Made by a program: the position numbers and the translations under genes
Shown: in pieces, positions 9,189 to 17,688 of the stretch
Numbering within the stretch: position 1 is the first letter of the stretch
How the letters are laid out: each line of letters starts with the position of its first letter
The notes under the pieces: model-generated
Databases searched by the model: none
What the model was told of the DNA's origin: nothing
What the model saw: only the letters and a program-made list of their open reading frames with translations
Assembly: GCF_000214035.2 (NCBI RefSeq)
Contig: NZ_AFHG01000029.1
Coordinates: forward strand, 1 to 64,000
Direction: 5' to 3'
DNA length: 64,000 nucleotides
From: Methyloversatilis universalis FAM5
GTDB taxonomy: Bacteria > Pseudomonadota > Gammaproteobacteria > Burkholderiales > Rhodocyclaceae

Positions 9189-11219
9189 ATGCCTGCAACA
9201 CCGAAACACCGCATCCCGCCCCGCCGTCTGCTTTCCGCCCTGATGTTCGCGCTGACGGCAACGCCTGCAGTACAGGCCAGCGACGAGCCGGAAAGCCCCT
9301 TCCTCGACGATACGCTGCCGGTGGTGCTGTCCATGACCCGCATGCCGCAGCGCATCGACGACGCGCCGGGCGCGGTCACGCTGTTCACGCGCGAGGACAT
9401 CGAACGCCTGGGCTACCGGCGCCTGCCGCAGCTGCTGCGTCTGGTGCCGGGCATGAACATGATGAGCGACACCGGCCATTCGCCGGCGCTGTTCTACCAC
9501 GGCCTCGGCACCCTCAACCCGAACCGCATGCAGGTGCTGATCGACGGCCGTTCGGTCTATTCGCCCTATCTGTACGGCTATGTCGACTGGGACGCGCTGC
9601 CGCTGACGATGGACGAAATCGAGCGGATCGAGGTGGTCCGTGGCTCCAACGCCGCCACCTATGGCTCGAATGCGGTGGCCGGTGTGGTCAACATCGTCAC
9701 CCGCAGCGCGCTCGACGGTCCGTCGGCCATCGCCTCGGTCACCCGAGGCAGCCGTGACGTGGCCGATGCGTCCGCCCGTCTGCGTCGCAGCTTCGGGCCG
9801 CTCAGCATCGCGATCAATGCCCGCACCCTGGGCGACGAAGGGTTCGAGCATCGCTACGACGATGCGCGGCTGAATGCCTCCACGCTGCGCGCCGACCTGA
9901 CGCTGAACGCTTCGGACGAAATCAGTCTGATGGCCGGTCAGAGTTCCGGCTCGCGCGGGGTCGGCTATCCGCTGGGCGTGGCCGGCAACCGCGACAACAG
10001 CAACGGTTTCCGCGATGTACGCACCGACAACTGGTTCGTGCATCTGCGCTTCCGGCGCAGCATTTCGGCGGACAACGAATGGTCGGTCGGCTACTACCAG
10101 AACCAGGACAAGGGCCAGGAAGAGTGGTTTGGCGTGCTCGGCCCGCTGCGCCTGCCGATTGACTACAACCGCACCGCCACCCGCGAGAATTTCGATTTCC
10201 AGCACCAGTTCTCGCCGGCCGAAGGCTGGCGGGTGGCTTGGGGAGCGGAGCATCGCGAGGACAGGCTGCAGTCCGCCCGCATGTTCTATTACACCGGCAG
10301 CGAGTCGCAGAAGCTGCTGCGGGTGTCGGCCAACGTCGAGTGGCGGCCGAACAGCCTGCTCACGCTGAACGCCGGCAACATGATCGAGCGTTTCGAGGGC
10401 TATGGTCACCAGTCTTCGCCGCGCCTGTTCGCCACACTGCACCTGACGCCGGATCACGCGCTGAAGGCGGGCGTGACGCGCGCCTTCCGTCAGCCCTCGC
10501 TGATCGAGGCCTATGGCGATTCACGCTTCATCTATCGCGAGTTGATCCCCTTCCTGCCCGCCCGCTACCAGGGGCGGGTGCAGCGCACCTATGTCGGACA
10601 GCCGGATCTCGATCCGGAACAGCTGGATTCGGCCGAAATCGGCTATGTCGGCCGCTTCGGCGCCTCGTCGCTGGAGGTGCGGTATTTCCATGAGCGCTTC
10701 GATCACCTGATCACCGAAACGCGCTTCGTCGATCCGGCGTTCCGCAATGCGGGCCGCACCTACTTCGAAGGGCCGGGGGCGACGATCAGCGGTTTCGAGT
10801 ACCAGTACCGCTGGCGTGGCGAAGGGCGCGAAATCTGGTGGTCGCACGCACTGCCGCGCATCAGCGCCAATCCGGTCTGCGATCCGGGCCAGACCTGCTA
10901 CGCCCAGACCGCGCCGTCGTCCACCTGGTCGCTGACCTGGATGGAACAGCTGCCGCAGGACTGGTCGGTGTCGGCCACGCTCTATGGCGTCAATTCCGCC
11001 AACTTCCTGAACGGCAGCAAGCCGGTCGACAGCTACCAGACGCTGGACGCCCGGGTGGCGAAGAAATTCCGCAGCGGCAACATGGTGTGGGAAGCGGCCC
11101 TGTCGGTGACCGACATCGGACCGGGCTACGAAACCTTCAACGACGACCAGTCGCGACGGGTGCCGTTCAACCAGGTCGCCCGCCAGACCCTGCTCACGCT
11201 GCGTTCCAGCTGGTTCTGA
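9189..11219 (+). CDS. TonB-dependent outer-membrane receptor
   Basis: A 676-aa receptor: signal peptide to about residue 31, plug domain (about 50-170, with the LRLVPGMN and VLIDGRSVYSPY blocks), then a 22-strand barrel ending in the aromatic terminus SSWF. A recognisable Ton box is not obvious before the plug. The start at 9189 was chosen because it gives a clean signal peptide; longer frames upstream run into lutC. The ligand is not evident; there is no ABC transporter nearby. The hybrid sensor kinase gene follows 65 bases later on the same strand, so signal-linked uptake is possible but unproven. Confidence 0.88.
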   Translation: MPATPKHRIPPRRLLSALMFALTATPAVQASDEPESPFLDDTLPVVLSMTRMPQRIDDAPGAVTLFTREDIERLGYRRLPQLLRLVPGMNMMSDTGHSPALFYHGLGTLNPNRMQVLIDGRSVYSPYLYGYVDWDALPLTMDEIERIEVVRGSNAATYGSNAVAGVVNIVTRSALDGPSAIASVTRGSRDVADASARLRRSFGPLSIAINARTLGDEGFEHRYDDARLNASTLRADLTLNASDEISLMAGQSSGSRGVGYPLGVAGNRDNSNGFRDVRTDNWFVHLRFRRSISADNEWSVGYYQNQDKGQEEWFGVLGPLRLPIDYNRTATRENFDFQHQFSPAEGWRVAWGAEHREDRLQSARMFYYTGSESQKLLRVSANVEWRPNSLLTLNAGNMIERFEGYGHQSSPRLFATLHLTPDHALKAGVTRAFRQPSLIEAYGDSRFIYRELIPFLPARYQGRVQRTYVGQPDLDPEQLDSAEIGYVGRFGASSLEVRYFHERFDHLITETRFVDPAFRNAGRTYFEGPGATISGFEYQYRWRGEGREIWWSHALPRISANPVCDPGQTCYAQTAPSSTWSLTWMEQLPQDWSVSATLYGVNSANFLNGSKPVDSYQTLDARVAKKFRSGNMVWEAALSVTDIGPGYETFNDDQSRRVPFNQVARQTLLTLRSSWF

Positions 11220-11284
11220 AGCGCATCCGACTATCCCTTATCATGATCGCCGGATAAACAGGCGGTCTACCGGAAGGGGGCGGA

Positions 11285-13228
11285 GTGCAGGGTCGGTTCG
11301 GGTTCAATCGACTCGGATTCCGCAGTCGCGTGCTGCTGGCGGCGGTGTTGCCGTCGGTGCTGATCGCGCTGGCCCTGGCCGTTCACTTCACCTCCACCCG
11401 CATCGCCGACATCGACCGCGCGCTGGTCGATCGCGCGCTGCTGCTGACCGCCAGCCTCGCGCCGGCGTCCGAGTACGGCCTGTTCGCGGGCAATTCCGAC
11501 ATCCTGAATTCGCTGGCCGAGGCCGCGCTGCGCGAACGCGACGTCGATGGTCTGGTGCTGTTCGACCGGGACGGGCAGTCCCTGGTCCGCGTCGGCAAGG
11601 TGCATCTGCCCGCGCCGGAATCCTTTGCCGGTCTCGGGGCGCCGGTGCTGCTGGAAAGCAGCGACACCCATCACCTGTTCGCCGCGCCGGTGTTCAGCGA
11701 ACAGGCGAGGCCGGATCCGCTGTTCGATGACGGCAGTGTGGCACTGCCCGGCGTGAGCCGGCTCGGCGTGGTGGTGGTGCAGGTGTCGCGCGCCGGCAGC
11801 CGGCAGGCGCAGCGCGAACTGATGTGGAGCGCTGCGCTGATCACGCTGGGTGGTCTGGCGCTGGCCGGCCTGCTGGCGCGGGTGCTGTCCGACGGCGTCA
11901 CCGCGCCGGTCCGTTCGCTGGCCGACACCGTGCGGCGGATCGAGCAGGGGGATTTTTCGGCGCGTGCCCGCACCGGCGCGCGCGGCATCCTGCAGGTGCT
12001 GGAGGACGGCATCAACCGGATGGCGGTGACGCTGGGCGGCACCCGGGCGGAACTGGAACGCCGGGTGCAGGACGCCACCGCACAGCTGCAGACGCAGAAG
12101 GAAGTGGCCGAACAGGCCAGTCGCGCCAAGACCCAGTTCGTCGATGCCCTGCTGCACGACCTGAGCCAGCCGCTGATGGCCATGGGGCTGGACATCCGCA
12201 CGCTCAAGCTGCGGCTGCGCGACGCCGAAAGCAGTGCGCTGCTGGCGCGGCTCGAGCGTTCGTCGATGAAGCTGGAAAACATGCGCGACGTGCTGCTCGA
12301 CGTCGCCCGGCTCGAATCCGGTGCCACCCAGCCACGCTTGACCGAATTTCCGCTGGAACGGGTCTTCGACAGCCTGCGCCACACCTTCGAGGCCCAGGCC
12401 GCGGAGAAGGGCCTGGTGTTCGTGCTGCGCCCGACCCGCCTGTGGTGCCGCTCCGATCCGCTGCTGCTGGAGCGTGTGCTGGCCAATCTGGTGTCGAACG
12501 CGCTGCGCTACACCGCCCGCGGGACGGTGTTCGTCGGTGCCCGGCGGGTCGAGGGCGACCGCATCCGCATCGAGGTGCGCGACAGCGGGCAGGGCATTCC
12601 GCCGGAACGCCTGGACGACGTGTTCGACGAATTCGTGCGTCTGCCGGGCACCGATCCGGGCAGCGGCGGGCGCGGCATGGGACTCGGGCTGGCCATCGTG
12701 CGCCGGCTCTGTACGCTGCTCGCGCATCCGGTGCATGCGCGCTCGCGGCCGGGGCGGGGGTCCACCTTCTGCGTCTGGGTGCCGCGTACGCCGGCGATCT
12801 CCTCCGCGCCGCCGGAGGACGGACTGTCCGGTCTGCGCCGGCTGAGCCGGCAGCGGGTGGCACTGATCGATGATGACCTGTCGCTGCTGCAGTCGCTGCA
12901 GCAGCTGCTGCATTCGGTCGGGGTGGACGTGATCGCCGGCACCTCGGCGGAATTCGTGCTGCGCCAGCTGCGCCAGACCGGCGCACCCGCCTTCATCCTG
13001 AGCGACTATCAGCTGGGCCCGGACAGCGACGGGCTGCGCGCGGTGCTGTCGCTGCGACGCGAGTTCGGCGCCCACATTCCGGCGCTGATCATGACCGGTC
13101 TGGCCGCCACCCGCGAACTGGAGATCGAGCTGGAAGCGCACGGCATTCCGCTGGTGGCCAAGCCGGTGCGGCCGGTCGTGCTCGATGCGGTGATCGGCAG
13201 CCTGCTGGAGGCGGCCGAAGAGGACTGA
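11285..13228 (+). CDS. Hybrid sensor histidine kinase/response regulator
   Basis: A 647-aa inner-membrane kinase. A transmembrane helix at about 16-36, a periplasmic region of about 150 residues, a second helix near 180-200 and a HAMP segment precede the dimerisation domain with phospho-acceptor H291 (LLHDLSQP), a complete HATPase domain (N box near 400, GRGMGLGLAIV near 462) and a C-terminal receiver with D574 (FILSDYQ). The H-box form HDLSQPL is the HDxxQPL variant seen in many hybrid kinases. GTG start after GGGGG. The LuxR-type regulator gene converges on it with no spacing and is its likely partner. Confidence 0.88.
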   Translation: MQGRFGFNRLGFRSRVLLAAVLPSVLIALALAVHFTSTRIADIDRALVDRALLLTASLAPASEYGLFAGNSDILNSLAEAALRERDVDGLVLFDRDGQSLVRVGKVHLPAPESFAGLGAPVLLESSDTHHLFAAPVFSEQARPDPLFDDGSVALPGVSRLGVVVVQVSRAGSRQAQRELMWSAALITLGGLALAGLLARVLSDGVTAPVRSLADTVRRIEQGDFSARARTGARGILQVLEDGINRMAVTLGGTRAELERRVQDATAQLQTQKEVAEQASRAKTQFVDALLHDLSQPLMAMGLDIRTLKLRLRDAESSALLARLERSSMKLENMRDVLLDVARLESGATQPRLTEFPLERVFDSLRHTFEAQAAEKGLVFVLRPTRLWCRSDPLLLERVLANLVSNALRYTARGTVFVGARRVEGDRIRIEVRDSGQGIPPERLDDVFDEFVRLPGTDPGSGGRGMGLGLAIVRRLCTLLAHPVHARSRPGRGSTFCVWVPRTPAISSAPPEDGLSGLRRLSRQRVALIDDDLSLLQSLQQLLHSVGVDVIAGTSAEFVLRQLRQTGAPAFILSDYQLGPDSDGLRAVLSLRREFGAHIPALIMTGLAATRELEIELEAHGIPLVAKPVRPVVLDAVIGSLLEAAEED

Positions 13229-13906
13229 TCAGCCCTTGCCGGCGCGCCGGGGCAGGCGTATGCCCATCTGCGACAGCGCGAACACCGCCTGTGTGCGGTT
13301 GCGTACGTTGAGCAGTCGCAGGATGGTCGAGATATGGGTTTTCGCGGTACCGTCGGAAATGCCCAGTTCGCGGCAGATGAGCTTGTTCGGCAGGCCCTCG
13401 ATCATCAGCTGCAGCACCTGGATCTGGCGCGGCGTGAGGCCGATGTCGGCCAGATCCTGTATCGACGGGCGTGGCGGATGCGGGTGGGCCGCGTTGTCCA
13501 GCACCTGCTGCGGTACATAGATGCCGCCCTTGAGCACCAGCTGCAGCGCGCTCACCAGTACCGCGGTGGTCGAACTTTTCGAGATGAAGCCCATCGCACC
13601 GTGGTCGATCGACTCGGTGATGGTCTGGCGGTCGTCCTGGGCTGAAATGACCACCACCGGCACGTCCGGAAACTCGCTGCGCAGCTGTACCAGCAGCGTG
13701 GTGCCTTCGGCGTCCGGCAGGTTGAGGTCCAGCATCACCAGGTCGGGCCGCCAGCCGGTGCGCAGCAGGGTGAGCGCACGCGAGGCGAGCAGCGCGCAGC
13801 GAATGTCGGGTTCGGTGTCGACTTCGGCCAGTACGCTGCGCAGACCTTCGACCACGAGGGGCTGGTCTTCGACGATCATTACCTGCATGGGTGGGGCATC
13901 CGTCAA
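13229..13906 (-). CDS. Response regulator, receiver plus LuxR-type HTH
   Basis: A NarL/FixJ-type regulator (225 aa). The receiver holds E13-D14, D60 (VMLDLNLPD) and a conserved lysine near 108 (ISKS); the LuxR helix-turn-helix covers about residues 153-217 with LTPRQIQVL and KTHISTILRLL. Its stop codon abuts the stop of the hybrid kinase gene (tail to tail, zero spacing), and it is divergent from the cbiX-like gene. Probably the output of that kinase; target genes cannot be seen from here. Confidence 0.9.
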   Translation of the reverse strand: MTDAPPMQVMIVEDQPLVVEGLRSVLAEVDTEPDIRCALLASRALTLLRTGWRPDLVMLDLNLPDAEGTTLLVQLRSEFPDVPVVVISAQDDRQTITESIDHGAMGFISKSSTTAVLVSALQLVLKGGIYVPQQVLDNAAHPHPPRPSIQDLADIGLTPRQIQVLQLMIEGLPNKLICRELGISDGTAKTHISTILRLLNVRNRTQAVFALSQMGIRLPRRAGKG

Positions 13907-13972
13907 GGAATGGCCCCGATTTTATATGCGATGGTGCTTGCGGTTCTGCTGCAGCGCAAAGGAGAACACGTT

Positions 13973-14344
13973 GTGAGTCACGGTCTGGTGTTGTTCGGCC
14001 ACGGATCGCGCGATCCGGAATGGGCGCGCCCGCTGCGCGAGGTGGCCGCCCGGGTGGCGGCCGGTGAGGGTGCGCCGCGGGTCGAACTGGCCTTTCTCGA
14101 GTTCCTCGAACCGACGCTGGAACAGGCGTGCGCGCGACTGGCCGCCGAGGGGGTGAGCCGGATTGCGGTGCTGCCGATGTTCATCGCCCAGAGCGGCCAT
14201 GTGCGACGCGACCTGCCGGCGCACATCGACGCGGTGCGCGCCGCCCATCCGTCGCTGCGCATCGATCTGGCGGTGGCGGTCGGCGAGGACGCCCGGGTGC
14301 AGGCGGTCATGGCCGAGGTGGCGCTCGCCGCCTTCGATCACTGA
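13973..14344 (+). CDS. CbiX/SirB-like sirohydrochlorin chelatase, short form
   Basis: A 123-aa single-domain chelatase of the CbiX/SirB class, which inserts Co or Fe into sirohydrochlorin for cobalamin or siroheme. Metal-site histidines are H10 (LFGHGSRD) and H76 (QSGHVRRD), both in family positions. I chose GTG 13973 because AAAGGAGA lies about 8 bases upstream and the protein then starts directly with the first strand; an in-frame ATG at 13910 would add 21 unmatched residues and sit 3 bases from the divergent regulator start. The short form works as a homodimer in archaea. B12 demand in this region (EutBC, CarH-like regulator) makes a cobalamin or siroheme role plausible. Confidence 0.85.
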   Translation: MSHGLVLFGHGSRDPEWARPLREVAARVAAGEGAPRVELAFLEFLEPTLEQACARLAAEGVSRIAVLPMFIAQSGHVRRDLPAHIDAVRAAHPSLRIDLAVAVGEDARVQAVMAEVALAAFDH

Positions 14345-14454
14345 GCCGACCTCCGGACGCTCAAGACGGCGGATCCGCTGCCGTTAGTGAGGACGATGTG
14401 CGGGAGCCGAAACCATCTCAGGCTGCCGCCTTTCTCTCTGCGGAGCACGAGTTC

Positions 14455-15360
14455 ATGGTGAGCATGTCAGCACCGGCCCGGATACTGGTTGTCGACGACG
14501 AACCGTTCAATCTGGAAATCATCGGCGAATACCTCGACGGTCATGGCTACGAACTGACCATGGCGAGGGACGGCGTCGAGGCCTGGGCGTGTCTGGAAGA
14601 TTCCGGACGCGAATTCGATCTGCTGGTGCTCGACCGCATGATGCCGCGGCTCGATGGCATGGAACTGTTGCGCCGGGTACGCCGTACGCCGCGCCTGAGC
14701 GGCCTGCCGGTCATCATGCAGACTGCGGCGGCCACGCCGGACCAGGTGCGCGAAGGTCTGGCGGCCGGCGCGCGCTACTACCTCACCAAGCCGTACGAAC
14801 CGGATGCGCTGCTGGCCATCGTCAAGTCGGCGCTGGAAGAGGCGCACCGCAACCGCGAGATACAGCTGCAGGTCGACGGCATGCGCCGGGCCATGGGTTC
14901 GCTGCAGGTGGCGGAATTCGAGTTCGCCACCCTCCAGCAGGCCAGCCAGCTCGCCGCGCTGGCCTCGCTGACCGCGCCGGAGCCGGAAAACATCGTGATG
15001 GGTCTGAGCGAACTGATGATCAACGCGGTCGAGCACGGCAACCTGGCCATCAGCTACGCAGAGAAATCCCGCCTGCGCATGGAGGACCGCTGGCAGGAGG
15101 AGGTCGAACGCCGGCTGGCCCTGCCCGAGTACGTCGACCGCCGCGCCCGGCTGCGCATCGAGCGTGAGCCGAACAGCATCCGCTACACGGTCAGCGACCA
15201 GGGCGCGGGCTTCGAATACGCGCGCTACCTTGATTTCGATCCCGGCCGTGCCTTCGATCCGAACGGCCGCGGCATCGCGATGGCCCGCCAGCTCTGTTTC
15301 CGCTCGCTCGAGTACCGCGGCTGCGGCAATGTGGTCACCGCGACGGTGGAGGTGAAATGA
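14455..15360 (+). CDS. Response regulator with C-terminal anti-sigma-like ATPase domain
   Basis: A 301-aa protein with an N-terminal receiver (phospho-acceptor D60 in LVLDRMMP, conserved K near 112) and a C-terminal GHKL ATPase domain of the RsbW/SpoIIAB type (N box ELMINAVEHGN at about 186-196, G box FDPNGRGIAMARQL near 270). Such domains are serine kinases or anti-sigma switches rather than histidine kinases; no H-box is present. Start taken at 14455 after GGAG; a GTG at 14398 is an alternative. The next gene, a PP2C phosphatase with its own receiver, overlaps by 4 bases, so both act together in a partner-switch pathway. Confidence 0.8.
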   Translation: MVSMSAPARILVVDDEPFNLEIIGEYLDGHGYELTMARDGVEAWACLEDSGREFDLLVLDRMMPRLDGMELLRRVRRTPRLSGLPVIMQTAAATPDQVREGLAAGARYYLTKPYEPDALLAIVKSALEEAHRNREIQLQVDGMRRAMGSLQVAEFEFATLQQASQLAALASLTAPEPENIVMGLSELMINAVEHGNLAISYAEKSRLRMEDRWQEEVERRLALPEYVDRRARLRIEREPNSIRYTVSDQGAGFEYARYLDFDPGRAFDPNGRGIAMARQLCFRSLEYRGCGNVVTATVEVK

Positions 15361-16532
15361 ATACGCCGGTCTTGACGCAGACAGGCGCCGACGCTGCGCC
15401 GGTCGCACTGCCTGCCCGTCAGATGACGGTGCTGGTGGTCGACGACACGCTGATCGGCCGGGCCACAGTCAGCACGCTGGTGCGCCGGCTCGGCCACCGC
15501 TGCATCGAGGCGTCCGACGGCGCCGGCGCAGTTCAGGCCTACCGTACCTACCGGCCGGATGTGGTGCTGATGGATGTGGTGATGCCCGGCATGGACGGCC
15601 TGGAAGCCACCCGGCAGCTGCGCCGTCTGGCGGCCGATACCTTCCTGCCCATCCTGCTGCTGTCGGCGCGCTCGGACGACACCGACATGATCGCCGGCCT
15701 GCAGGCGGGGGCGGACGACTATCTGACCAAACCGATCAATTTCGCCATCCTGACCGCCAAGCTCGCCAACTGCGCCCGACAGCTCACGATGCACGCGAGC
15801 ATGGCCAACTACCGCGCCGAGCAGGAGGAGGAGATCGAGTTCGCGCGGCACGTGATCGAGCGCCAGGTTCAGGGCAAGGCGGTCAACGACCGCCGGGTGC
15901 GCTATTCGGTCACGCCGACCGCGCAGTTCTCCGGCGACATCGTCGCGGTGTCGCATTCGCCGTCAGGCGCGCTCTACGCCCTGCTGGCCGATGCCACCGG
16001 TCACGGCCTGGCGGCTGCGATCAGCGTGCTGCCGGTGCTGCAGGTGTTCTTCGGCATGGCCAAGAAGAATCTGTCGCTCGGCCTGATGGCCAGCGAAATC
16101 AACCGTCACCTGAGCACCACGCTGCCGGTGGGGCGTTTCGTCGCAGCTACCATCGTGCGCATCGAGGGCAACGAGGGCGAGGTGTGGGTGGGCGGCACGC
16201 CGGAAGTGCTGCTGCTGGACCGCAGTGGCCTGGTGAACGCCCGCTTCGGGTCGATGAACCTGCCACTGGGCATCGATGTGGATGACGCCGCCAACGTGCC
16301 GCCGCAGCGTTTCGAATGGACGCCGGGTGACCAGCTGATGCTGTGCTCCGACGGCCTGCTGGAGGCGCACAACCGGATGGGCGAGCCCTTCGGCAGCCAG
16401 CGCCTGGAGGCGACGCTGCGCGACGCGGCGCCCGCGCGGCGCCACGATTCGGTGCGTGACGCGCTGGCCGTGCATCTGGACGGTGCTCTGGCGCACGACG
16501 ACGTGTCGCTGATGGTGATCGATCTCGAGTGA
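15357..16532 (+). CDS. Response regulator with SpoIIE-type PP2C phosphatase output
   Basis: A 391-aa protein: receiver at about 22-140 (D73 in VLMDVVMPGMD, K near 122 in YLTKP), then a short linker helix and a SpoIIE/RsbU serine phosphatase domain (about 190-391). The metal-binding acidic residues are visible in FSGDIVAV, LLADATGHGLAAA and HDDVSLMVID. The enzyme would dephosphorylate a STAS anti-sigma antagonist when its receiver is phosphorylated. It overlaps the upstream ATPase gene (ATGA), so they are made in a fixed ratio. No STAS-domain gene is next to it; the target is missing from the window. Confidence 0.9.
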   Translation: MNTPVLTQTGADAAPVALPARQMTVLVVDDTLIGRATVSTLVRRLGHRCIEASDGAGAVQAYRTYRPDVVLMDVVMPGMDGLEATRQLRRLAADTFLPILLLSARSDDTDMIAGLQAGADDYLTKPINFAILTAKLANCARQLTMHASMANYRAEQEEEIEFARHVIERQVQGKAVNDRRVRYSVTPTAQFSGDIVAVSHSPSGALYALLADATGHGLAAAISVLPVLQVFFGMAKKNLSLGLMASEINRHLSTTLPVGRFVAATIVRIEGNEGEVWVGGTPEVLLLDRSGLVNARFGSMNLPLGIDVDDAANVPPQRFEWTPGDQLMLCSDGLLEAHNRMGEPFGSQRLEATLRDAAPARRHDSVRDALAVHLDGALAHDDVSLMVIDLE

Positions 16533-16647
16533 ACGGCGCGTCCGGCGCCGGATCCGCGCGATCCGGGGGCCGCAGCGGCCAGCCGGGCCCGCATTGGCAC
16601 GGTGATTGCATCATGCCCGGGTCCAGGCTTCCTCTGTCCGTGCCGAT

Positions 16648-17229
16648 ATGGCTGTCCTCAATGTGCTGGTGGTCGACGAATCGCGCAAACGCGCCGCTGA
16701 AATCTGCGCCGGGCTTGCCTGCGCCGGTTATCAGGTGGCGGCGGTGCTGTCGAGCGCCTACGATCTGCACATGAAGGTCGAGGAAATCAAGCCGGATGTC
16801 ATCCTGATCCAGACCGACTCGCCCTCGCGCGACACGCTTGAGAACATGGCGGCGATGGACCGCGAAATGCCGCGCCCGGTGGTGGTGTTCGCCAACGATT
16901 CCGACAGCAAGACGATACGCCGCGCGATGAAGGCCGGTGTGTCGGCCTATGTGGTCGATGGCCTGGAACCCAAGCGCATCAAGCCGGTGATCGACGTGGC
17001 GCTGGCGCGCTTCGAGGAACACCAGGAACTGCGCCGGGCGCGCGACGAGGCGCGGCAGAAGCTGAATGACCGCATCGCCATCGACCGCGCCAAGGGCATT
17101 CTGATGAAGCTGCGCGGCATCGACGAGGACGCCGCCTACCACACGCTGCGCAAGCTTGCGATGGAGCGCGGCAAGACCATTTCCGCGGTGTCCGAGGACT
17201 TCATCGCCACCGCCCGCCTGCTCGGCTAG
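16648..17229 (+). CDS. nasT: NasT-type ANTAR antitermination regulator
   Basis: A 193-aa regulator with an N-terminal receiver-like domain (about 3-120) and a C-terminal ANTAR RNA-binding domain (about 130-190, with IDRAKGILM and the helical AYHTLRKLAM). ANTAR proteins bind paired hexaloop hairpins in nascent leaders and stop terminator formation; NasT/NasR do so for nitrate assimilation genes. The gene lies directly upstream of nrtABC, whose leader has a sigma-54 promoter, a fitting hairpin and a terminator. At the expected phospho-acceptor position the sequence reads LIQTDSP, i.e. Gln55 instead of Asp. No NasS nitrate sensor is adjacent. Start 16648 gives the family N terminus; a TTG at 16606 is less likely. 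Confidence 0.88.
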   Translation: MAVLNVLVVDESRKRAAEICAGLACAGYQVAAVLSSAYDLHMKVEEIKPDVILIQTDSPSRDTLENMAAMDREMPRPVVVFANDSDSKTIRRAMKAGVSAYVVDGLEPKRIKPVIDVALARFEEHQELRRARDEARQKLNDRIAIDRAKGILMKLRGIDEDAAYHTLRKLAMERGKTISAVSEDFIATARLLG

Positions 17230-17520
17230 GCGCGGTCGCGCTGGCTGCACCCCGGCGTGCGACGCGCACCACGCACGCCCCTCGTCCTGTTCCTTTCCTT
17301 TTCTAAGCGGCCTGCGGCGCCGTGCGCTGCAGCGTGCGCGCCATGGCGCCTGAGCATGCCCGCCGGCAGGTCAGCGACGCGTGACCGTGTCGTCATGGTG
17401 CGGAGGCGGGCGCTTCTTGCACCGCACAAGTGCGTCACCGGAACGGGGTACGTGCGCCGCATGTGCCCGCAAGCTGTCTCAGGTGACTGAAATGCAAGGG
17501 TTTTGACTCGCCGCGTCGGG
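17230..17520. other. Intergenic stretch before the nitrate operon promoter
   Basis: Nearly 300 bases between nasT and the sigma-54 promoter. I see no gene or clear repeat. In a sigma-54 setting an NtrC enhancer site would be expected here, but I could not identify a convincing one by eye. Confidence 0.4.
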
Positions 17521-17522
17521 GC

Positions 17523-17538
17523 TGGCACAGGCCCTGCT
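17523..17538 (+). promoter_or_regulatory. Sigma-54 (RpoN) promoter of nrtABC
   Basis: TGGCACAGGCCCTGCT contains GG at 17524-17525 and GC at 17536-17537, exactly 10 bases apart, and matches the -24/-12 consensus (TGGCAC, N5, TGC) except for one base of the -12 box. The start of transcription would be near 17549, giving a 140-base leader. This places the nitrate transporter under nitrogen control (NtrC expected). Confidence 0.8.
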
Positions 17539-17553
17539 AATGGAGTGTCAAGG

Positions 17554-17571
17554 CGCGACAACGAGGTTGCG
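17554..17571 (+). promoter_or_regulatory. Candidate ANTAR/NasT-binding hairpin (hexaloop)
   Basis: CGCGAC and GTTGCG (one G-U pair) form a 6-bp stem closing a six-base loop AACGAG, with A at loop position 1 and G at position 4 as in known ANTAR targets. A second hairpin, GAGGC/GCCTC with loop GGGAA at 17578-17592, follows; its loop does not fit the consensus. Both precede the leader terminator. Confidence 0.65.
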
Positions 17572-17602
17572 GCCAGCGAGGCGGGAAGCCTCCTCAAGGG
17601 AC

Positions 17603-17652
17603 AAGGGTGTCCATCCGACCGGCTTCTCTGCCGCGGATGCACACCCTTTTTT
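17603..17652 (+). terminator. Leader attenuator terminator upstream of nrtA
   Basis: A long hairpin lies between promoter and gene: 17603-17610 pairs with 17641-17648, 17612-17617 with 17634-17639, and 17620-17623 with 17630-17633, loop TTCTCT, followed by six T (17647-17652). It would stop transcription 37 bases before the nrtA start unless antitermination occurs. Confidence 0.85.
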
Positions 17653-17688
17653 CATTCTGGAATCGATCATGAACCAACGGAGAACACA

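Noticed and set aside
13910-13972. Longer start for the CbiX-like gene
   Set aside because: Sits 3 bases from the divergent regulator start, no ribosome site, and adds residues outside the fold.
17503-17688. N-terminal extension of NrtA
   Set aside because: It would start upstream of the sigma-54 promoter's start point and run through the leader terminator; the Tat signal fixes the start at 17689.
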